In this document: positions 56,463 through 64,000 of the stretch, one piece after another
How the letters are laid out: each line of letters starts with the position of its first letter
How positions within the stretch are numbered: position 1 is the first letter of the stretch
Source of the DNA: Linanthus parryae
Taxonomy: Eukaryota > Streptophyta > Magnoliopsida > Ericales > Polemoniaceae
Assembly: GCA_023055425.1 (NCBI GenBank)
Contig: JALGPY010000001.1
Location: forward strand, 142,191,368-142,255,367
Length of the DNA stretch: 64,000 nucleotides
Direction of reading: 5' to 3'
Program-made: the position numbers and the translations under genes
The notes under the pieces: generated by a model
Told to the model about the DNA's origin: nothing
What the model saw: the letters and a program-made list of their open reading frames with translations, nothing else
Databases searched by the model: none

Positions 56463-57059
56463 TGTAGGGAGATTAAACACCGTGAGAGAGGAGCACCATA
56501 GTATGATCTGGGACACCCACTTACCCAAAATGTCAACCTTATGAGTTAGGACTCAAACCATACTATATTAACCATGAACCTCATGTCCACCATCCCGATG
56601 TGGGACAAACTGCTCACACATGATACCCAACAATCTCCCCCTTCATGTGTGAGCCCTTCAACATGCTCCCCCTCGCCCGGAAGCATTTGCCGAATTTCTT
56701 GAAATCGCCTTTGTGATAGTGCACCGGACCACCATCTGCCAGACCACTTGCTGGAGCAACACAGGAATTTGACCGTCTGCAGGAACACCTGATCCACCAT
56801 TCATGGAAGACTCATCCATGAGAACACCGCGCATCTCACCCTTGATTCACCATGGCAGCGCGCACGAACCATCGGCTCTGATACCACTTAGTAGGGAGAT
56901 TAAGCATCGCGAGAGAGGAGCACCATAGTATGATCGGGGACACCCACTTACCCAAAAGGTCAACCTTATGAGTTAGGGCTCAAACCATACTATATTAACC
57001 ATGAACCCTTTGTCCACCATCCCGATGTGGGACAAACTGCTCACACATGATACCCAACA
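56463..57059 (-). mobile_element. TRIM retrotransposon (597 bp)
   Basis: Two 170-bp LTRs (56463-56632 and 56890-57059) read on the minus strand as TGTTGGGTATCATGTGTGAG onward. They flank 257 bp with no coding capacity. The PBS TGGTATCAGAGCCGAT (56886-56871) lies three bases from the right LTR and fits initiator tRNA-Met. A purine tract AAGGGGGAGA lies beside the left LTR. TSD GCCCT is at 56458-56462 and 57060-57064. It is moved only in trans. Confidence 0.95.
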
Positions 57060-57064
57060 GCCCT

Positions 57065-58475
57065 CCCATATAGTGGTTTGAATGGTCTTGACTAGAAGTG
57101 TCAAATGGTGAATGTCAGAGCAGCTCATATTCTCTTTCGGCAACGTCAGCCATGTCGACCTCCAATATTGAATCATCTTCAACATATGCATCCTAATTTT
57201 TTTGTAAGATTTGTCATAATTTTTCCTGTATCTTGTCAATAACCAATGGGATATAATGGACATACTCTAGAGATTCAGCTCCTGTTGTATTCATTTGATT
57301 CTTTTTCACGCTATGAATAAATCTATAGGTACTCCAAGCTCTTCCATCACAACCCAAGCCCCGGTCTAGGACCCGGAAAATAAGCTGCTTAGAACAGACC
57401 CAAGCTTCGCCGGAAAATATGGACGATTAAAAGAAACCTGTACATGCGACACGAATAGACCAAATTCCTTGACTCATCGACGGATCTACAGCCCTGAAAC
57501 CAAAAACCAACAATACAGGACCTCACAGCTTCGATCTATGAACTTTGACCGGTCGACTGTGAGCACCCACGATCCAATCTGGAGAAGAACCTTCCCACCT
57601 CTAGACTTCACCTCCTACATCTGTTGTCACCCTCAAACAAGTGATGAGAACAGAGGATGCTATTCCTTATTTGACAAAGTCTAGAATCCATCAAAGCAAA
57701 GAACTGACTGAGAATGGAGTGGAGAGGCCTAGCCAGACGGTTTGAGTAGAAGAAGATTCGAGGATTAATTGGAGAGAGGGAGGAGTATGCTTTGTTTTGG
57801 AGGGTGGAGATGGAGGTTGAGGTACTAGGGTTAGAGTGCTGAAGAAGATTAAGAATGAGGAGAGAAGAAGAAGAAAGGGGATATATAGTGGGGTAATTTT
57901 GTTGCAATTCAGGGTCTCGGGTGTCTTTTTTCCTAAACATGGGTCCAAAGTGTCTTTTACCCATAAATCAAAACAAAAAAGGCACCGACATTCACTAGGC
58001 AGCACACTGCGCGCCTTCCTCTCTAGATGAGTTAACTGTACCTACATCAGTTTGACCCCTAGTGGTGATCACCTAAGACAGTTCTCCATGTTGCCATAGA
58101 CGTTGCTCAGTTCTTGGATGGAGCATGTCTTCCTGTGGCATGCTACAGAAATGTTTGTTTTATATCCATCTAAATTATCTTTGGGTTTGAAATTAGCGGT
58201 AGTGAATTAGTAAATGTAAAATGGTTATATAAGTAGTGATATTTGAGAAACATTTCTCATAACATCTCCAAGTGTACAGTTGGGCTGATAAAATAGGCCA
58301 AGGGAGTAACAGGTTGTTGCGTCTTTTTCTAAGGTTTATAATGCAGAAAATGTAAGAGAAGTGGCCCCACAATCTATGATACACTTCAAGTGTATAGTTT
58401 TAGTGTTGCACTGCTTCATTTGTGTGAGAGAGACACTACTGGATGATTATTTTAATCATATAGTCTGTCGTGTAG
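57065..58475. other. Unassigned region before gene 2
   Basis: Minus-strand frames near 57608-58005 are short and lack recognisable domains. I looked here for the first exon of gene 2 (like 37252-37294) and did not find a convincing one. Confidence 0.4.
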
Positions 58476-61400
58476 CATCAAGCAACTCAAGAGTAACGCT
58501 TGGGGTGGCATCTGTTAATTGGCAAGAGGATCTGCGTAAAGAGGTATGGTTCTTTGTCATCTCTTATGTTCTGCACTTTACCGTTTGATCCTTCTTCTGT
58601 TGTTGGAGCTCGTGCTTTGTCAAATTACTTTAGTGAACTGTTGTAGGTGATATCTCTTGACTATGTGCTTCTGTTCTCCATCTAGCCTCAATTGATTTTG
58701 TACATTCCTAATTACATCAAAATTTCGGAAAACCCTACTTGTATTGAGGGGCAAGCAATCTTATTATGTGCTCTATTGTCTCTTCAGTTCACAATGCACT
58801 TCCTACTTCCAAGCTCAGTTGATTTAAAGCTGTTGTGATGTACATTGTTTCTGACATAGCTGTCAGGATCTTACGATCGATTTGATTCAATTTACCCATG
58901 AAACGATGCGAATCCCTCAGTGAATCTTAAATGGACAAAAAATCTGAATCCCAATATAAGAAACCGAATCTTACGATTCGGTTGCGATTCAGGCCAATTC
59001 GTACGATTCACCATCGATTCAGCTAAATGTCTATTTGAGTTAAAGCTGCAGTCTAAGAAATATTAGTACCTACATTTATGTCTGTTTTGCAACATATGTT
59101 AGTTTTAATTTTTAAATGGCTAGTACATTTTTCTCAAGTCCAAGGCTTAAGAATTTCCTATTATTTTCTATCTCTTTGACATCTTGTGGTTCCTTGCTCC
59201 ATATGCCTTTCTACATCATTCTTATCCTTTAAAATGAGTGAAATTTATAAATCACTCGTTACAGTCTTACAGATACGAATCTCCATAAATTTTAGCTTTC
59301 TTTTTGTAGAAATATGAATATATTGCTCATGCATGTTATAGCTTTGTGAAGTATGATATTCTATCAACTTGAAAATATTTCAGGCTACGATTCACGATTT
59401 GATTCGGTTTGAGGTTCAATGAAAGTGAATTTTGATTCACTATCTGAATCTCGATTTGACAAAAATGTTTTCTGATACATGTTTGATTTTCATTGCAGAT
59501 TGAATTGACATGGGAGACAGACTTTCTTGAGATTGAGGAGTTTTACCATGTAGCATGCGAAAAGCTTGAGGTTTGTTATCTTATTCAGTTTTGTTTTCAT
59601 ACCGGTTGCACTTTTATCCTTCAGTGTGCTGGTATCTTCTTTCGCAGACCGCTGAGGTGGATTCTGAACATAAAGGACAGAAGAGACTTCTTGAGCTTGC
59701 CTTGGATGTTTTGAGCCTGAAGAAGGATGACGAAATTAAGTGGTCCCGGAATCAATGCTTTCAAATCTTGAAGTATATCAAATTGAACGCACTCCGTTCC
59801 AGGAACGAATATCTCGCAGATCAGTCTGAGCAGCAGCAACAATTAAAGAAGGGACTTTGGACCGATCTTATCAATCCAAGCTTGGTCTTTGCATCTGGTA
59901 GGTCACCCATATTTTACTCAACAGCTGGTTGTTAGGGCTGCCGCTATTAAACTTTAATACTGACTATAGAAATCCTTAGTGATAAGATGAACTGATAACA
60001 TGAATTGAAATCCCAACTCAATCTAAATGTTGGCATTTAGGTTTCTCTTATGTCCTCCTGTGAAACCTTCTGGAGGTAGGGAGGGAGAGAGGCACTGATT
60101 TATTTTCTTTATGGAAAAAAACATACTAAAGTTGATTACTTTTAATAGAAATTTCATACTTAATTGGTTGTGCTGAAAATGTATGTTATAAACCGAACAC
60201 ACCTGGAGGTGTAAAAGTTATGCTTCTCTTTAATTATATGTATCCCTACCGTACCAGATCTTTACTTTCTATAGAAGAATATTATGTAACAAATCATTTT
60301 AACCCTAAGTTTACTGTCCCAAAGGATCAAGGGACTCAACAACTCTGAATGAGCTGGCGGATTGGCACGAGGATCTCCATAGAGAGGTATTGTCTGTTTG
60401 CCTGTCATATGACGGTTTATGCCAGACTGTTTGAATCATTTATTCATGCATGGTAGCGTGCCTCCTCCCAAAATACATGTGCTCAATTTATTTATTTTGG
60501 AGTAATGTTTTTTTTTTAATGAGATTTGTCTACTTACCTACTTCTCCATCTATCTTAGTTTGAGTTCTACCTTTTATGGTTTCCAAATTGTTTGTCTCTG
60601 AATCGAGTAGGATCACCAACCATCTCCTTTCCGTACCAACTTGTAGAGCCAGACTGCTTCATGAAGGCAATTGGTGCAGAGCAGATATGGATTATATAAA
60701 CTTTGATGGTATGTGGTGAACTAGAGGAGAGACTATATACTGGTGGGCTATATAGGTTTTTGTTGTATTTGAATCAAGTGAAGACCTGAATCAATTAACA
60801 GCAGTGACACCTAAACCACTGGCTACAGAGCTATGTTCGCAGAAATAGCAGCGTTTTCCGATCGGGGTCGTCCGTACCGGAACGCGTATGTTCGACCCGG
60901 ATCGCTAAAAGAAGTGTCCTGAAATTTACAGACATTACAGACAGTGAGGGAATTGTACTTATGTGTTCATCATCATCGTTTAACCATCAGATTCATCTTT
61001 TTTCCTTCATCTTCTCTAGTTTTGCTCTCTTTTCTCAGTCATGTTTGTCTGTGTTTTTTGGACGTCTCTTCGTATCTCTGGTCTAGAGTCTATGTTAGGA
61101 AATATTATATGCTTTAATAGAAAAATAAGTGGTATCATTTTATTATATTATTTATTACTATATTAAAAATATTTCTAATTCCTTAAAACTGCTAGCTAAT
61201 TGGTAAGGTAAAATCATATTGTAATTTCCTTTTTTCTAAAAGGAAACAAAACAATAATTTTCCAAGAGTCTTATAATAATACAGTAAGTAAAGTCCTTGG
61301 AGACTTCAGTGGATTACAGCCAGGAAACAAGTTATTAACAGGTTACAGCCATAATTTCTTTTTATCTAGTTTCAATCGTCTTCCTGCTTATTGAATCCTA

Positions 61401-62610
61401 AAGCACAATTGACTCTTAATTTCAAAATGTTACGTTATTCTTGTGCTAATTGGTTTTGAGAATGCAAGTATTATTCCGCATAAATTAATATTAGGGAAGT
61501 TTTTAGATAAATGTAAGACAAATCGTCCTAATTAGTTCCTCGTTCAAGTAATCTTTTTGTCCCTGACAGCATTCCGGAAAAGCCTACCCCCAACATACCC
61601 CGTACCAAGACCTAACACGTTTGCCTTTCCTATTCCAGTTCCACTCACCGCATAGCTACAGAGGGTGTTGTTTGTAGGATCTAGGATTTTATTGCTCTAC
61701 AGTTGTCCATTAATATTACACCTGAATCGTTGATTTGAATAATGGACTTATACGTGAGCCTTCAAGAATAGTGTAGCTGAATTAATCAATTAGATCATGT
61801 TTCTATATTAGTTAACTGGAAGATGTTGTTTCCCACCTACAGATAAGCATGTCCATTGTGTGTTTTTGTTTATTATTTCCTCGGTTCACCTTGTGTAACT
61901 TACCTATCATAAGCAGCTCAATTGGGTTCTGCAAGATCTTCAAAAGACAGAACAGTGAGCTATTTTGATGCCGCAGTAAGTTCAGAAGATGTTTTGTTTT
62001 CTAATAGCTCTTTGACTTGCCTTGTAGATTGAATCCGCGCGGGAGTACTTGTCTGTTATTGAACAACAGTACCGTAGAGTCTGCATAGCTTGTTCTCAGG
62101 TGATCAATCTAATTCAGTTGTCTGTCTTTCTCGCGTTGTTTTATCTGCGTTGACATTTATCCGTCTTCTGCAGAGCCAAGAATATGCTGCCAAGCTTTCA
62201 GAAGAGAGACTGTTTCTGGAGTCAGCTTTGGAACTTTTGGCGCTGACCAGGAATGAAAAAATTATTAGGCCAAAGGCTTTATGTTTTAGGTTCTTGGAGA
62301 CGACAAAAAGATATGGAATGCATTGCAGGAACAGCATTAATGCAATACAGACTCGAGACTGGCTGAAGGAAGCTAAGAAATATGTGGAGGTACTTGACTT
62401 GTATTATAAATCCCTCTCTCTCTCTCTTATATACATACATATATATAATAAAATGAGTTCCGTTTGAGGTTGTTTCTGTTCCTCTTCCCCAATTGGATAA
62501 ATAATCAGGAAAACAAACTAAATCATAAGATTGTTGTAATATATGAATCGATGAGGCAGCTTGTTTCTTGGTCCAGTATCAAGGGTTTGACTTGTGGATT
62601 AGGCAAGTAA
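58476..62610 (+). CDS. Modular host gene 2, paralogue of gene 1, 5' end not found
   Basis: The exons are 58476-58543, 59499-59570, 59648-59897, 60325-60386, 62028-62099, 62174-62389 and 62509-62610 (ending TAA). The first needs one base from an upstream exon; all later phases agree. There are two modules, each with a linker exon (ending NWQEDLRKE or DWHEDLHRE), a 72-nt exon (starting IEL or IES) and a helix-rich exon. The helix-rich exons read KRLLELALDVLSLKKDDEIKW and ERLFLESALELLALTRNEKI, close to gene 1 module 1. Phases per module are the same as in gene 1 (1-0, 0-0, 0-1). Two modules per gene in both suggest tandem gene duplication. The function is unknown. If the upstream exon was lost, this is a pseudogene. 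Confidence 0.6.
58860..59465. other. GATTC/GAATC-rich part of an intron of gene 2
   Basis: Many GATTC or GAATC pentamers cluster at both ends (58880-59025 and 59395-59455). This resembles the subterminal repeats of a non-autonomous hAT-type element, but clear TIRs and a TSD were not found. Confidence 0.3.
60387..62027. other. Large intron of gene 2
   Basis: Between exons 60325-60386 and 62028-62099. AT-rich, with no gene or transposon boundary identified. It ends with acceptor GACTTGCCTTGTAG. Confidence 0.5.
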
Positions 62611-63095
62611 CTTTTAGCCCTTTCCTATTGAGTTGTTTCTGATGCGTTGAACCAATTTGTCCTTGTCTTACCTTCTGCCATCATGTCTGTAATTCACTCT
62701 GCCTCTCTTCATTAATAGGTTAAAGTACATCATGGTATCCTAGTATATTGTGGTGGTTCGAGAATGGATGACTAGGTTAGGGCAATTTCTCTGGGGTATC
62801 TCTCTTGCCTTGGTTCTGTCTTCTGATTGCGAGGGGAAAATGGGGATTACATCAGTCGAGGATTTTCTATGTAATAATAAGAGTAAGCGGCCTATACAAA
62901 CTCTTACCAATGTTTGTATGTGGGCTCAGAGGTGTCCGGCACCATGTCATGATCTTGGGCATCTCGCCCTACTGGAGGAAGTTAACAACCCCCATTTTAT
63001 TCAATTGGACCCTGTCAAGAAAGAAAATATCTAATTTCCAAAGTAGCTTAAAAAAAAAGAAAATATCTCCTAGCTGCCGGACAGGCACTTCGACC
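62611..63095. other. 3' flank of gene 2
   Basis: Holds the 3' UTR and intergenic sequence of gene 2. Short plus-strand frames here have no recognised domain. Confidence 0.4.
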
Positions 63096-63218
63096 AAATC
63101 CAGTTTTATTAAGGCTATGCCACAGTTAACCGTGACCAAATCTAGTTTTATTAAGGCTATGCCACAGTTAACCGTGACCAAATCCAGTTTTATCAAGGCT
63201 ATGCCACAGTTAGCCGAA
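63096..63218 (+). repeat. Minisatellite, three units of 42 bp
   Basis: Units start at 63096, 63138 and 63180 (AAATCCAGTTTTATTAAGGC and so on). The period is exactly 14 codons, so a frame stays open through it (SSFIKAMPQLTVTK repeated). It sits at the 5' edge of the LINE remnant. Confidence 0.92.
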
Positions 63219-63725
63219 AGCTGCAGAAAGTGGGAACGTGAGTCCTGTAGTTCGGTCCGGCGGCAAACTCGGGCAATCAAAGACATACTCTCGGTTCTAG
63301 AAGCAGGTTATCAGTCGTATGAGGTTCTTTGGGAAGTATAATCACTTACAAAGAAGGGAAAACATTATGTGGCCTCAGCATGCCATGACCAATTGGCCAC
63401 GATCTGGGGATCAAAATACAAGGTTCATTCACAGAAAGGACGCCATTAGAACAGATCAGAATTCGTTACAACGTATTGAGAATAGAGATGGAGTATGGTT
63501 CACCGATGATGAAGAGATTAAGGCAGTTCTTGAAGACCACTTTGGGGATCTTTTTGTCTCGAGTCAGCCTTCCATGGAGGACATCGAGCCTTTCCTGAAT
63601 TTCATGGATGCTTGCATTTCGTCCGATGACAGGGCTTCTATGGAAGCCCCGTATACAGCAGCAGAGGTGAAGAATGCCCTCTATCATATGGCTCCCGACA
63701 AAGCGCCAAGCTGTAATTCTAGCCA
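63219..63725 (+). pseudogene. LINE (non-LTR retrotransposon) ORF2 fragment
   Basis: After a frameshift near 63340, the plant L1 linker between endonuclease and RT is readable (NWPRSGDQNTRFIHRKDAIR, then DEEIKAVLEDHFGDLFVSS). It is followed by the start of RT (AAEVKNALYHMAPDKAPS), where homology stops. There is no endonuclease, no RT core and no poly-A in view. It is an old truncated piece. Confidence 0.75.
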
Positions 63726-64000
63726 ATTACAGCCCCTATATCAATAACCTTTTCACATTTTGCTCTACAAAGCTGTAGTATGTACCCTAGGGAGAAGGCA
63801 GGATAAAACATGACTGTAGATTGTCTGTTTGATTTGTGGTTCATATCCTTACATGTGATGCTTAAGATTGTTGACCGTTAGCCTTAATTGCCTACTGCCC
63901 GTAAGTTCATTTGTTGCTGATTCATATCACTGAAACTTATTTTGGTTTTGCAAAATGTAATCAAGAACTTGTGGGTGCTGGTGGTTTGGTTTGTTGGCTC
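63726..64000. other. Unassigned sequence to window end
   Basis: No gene or repeat recognised in these last 275 bases. Confidence 0.4.

Noticed and set aside
57608..58005. Minus-strand frames of 104-118 codons
   Set aside because: Low-complexity Ser/Leu-rich, mutually overlapping, no known motif. I could not support a gene.
62750..63034. Plus-strand frame of 94 codons after gene 2
   Set aside because: No similarity to the LINE linker or endonuclease that I can recognise and no splice link to gene 2, which already has a stop at 62608-62610.

Overview
This is nuclear DNA from a flowering plant, probably a eudicot. The evidence is nested plant-type LTR retrotransposons, spliceosomal GT-AG introns, a tRNA-Trp and a tRNA-iMet primer binding site, and a TRIM element. 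I cannot name the species.

Layout. (1) Positions 1-31633 are a nest of three Ty3/gypsy elements of one family. The order RNase H, second (archaeal-type) RNase H, integrase and the tandem repeats after pol place them in the Tat/Ogre lineage. Element 3 (minus strand, old, many lesions) is the host. Element 1 (minus strand, 1-5561, runs off the left edge) landed in element 3's accessory gene. Element 2 (plus strand, 15493-30298, TSD ATGCT) landed in element 3's gag. Element 2's two 646-bp LTRs differ at one base, so it is young. (2) Positions 31634-36900 hold a probable large solo LTR, a degraded Ty1/copia end, a possible SINE head and a possible MITE. (3) Positions 37252-62610 hold two host genes on the plus strand. 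They are made of a repeated three-exon module with conserved intron phases. I do not recognise the protein family. The first intron of gene 1 holds a tandem segmental duplication of about 4.5 kb. A tandem array of a small LTR element (51659-55155) sits 4 bp after the gene 1 stop codon plus its 5-bp TSD. A TRIM (56463-57059) lies between the genes. (4) Positions 62611-64000 hold a minisatellite and a LINE remnant.

Most interesting system. Elements 2 and 3 both carry, antisense to gag-pol and between the 3' tandem repeats and the 3' LTR, an intron-bearing accessory gene whose first exon encodes a plant mobile domain (PMD)-like protein. In element 2 its five exons join in one open frame of about 1242 codons, while gag-pol of the same copy has a frameshift, an 810-bp deletion and a nonsense codon. 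The introns can survive retrotransposition because they are spliced only from the antisense transcript.

The second candidate is the modular host gene family at 37-62 kb: predicted helical modules of about 105 residues, each encoded by a linker exon, a 72-75 nt exon and a longer exon. All coordinates and joins were read by eye. Similarity statements come from pattern recognition, not database searches.
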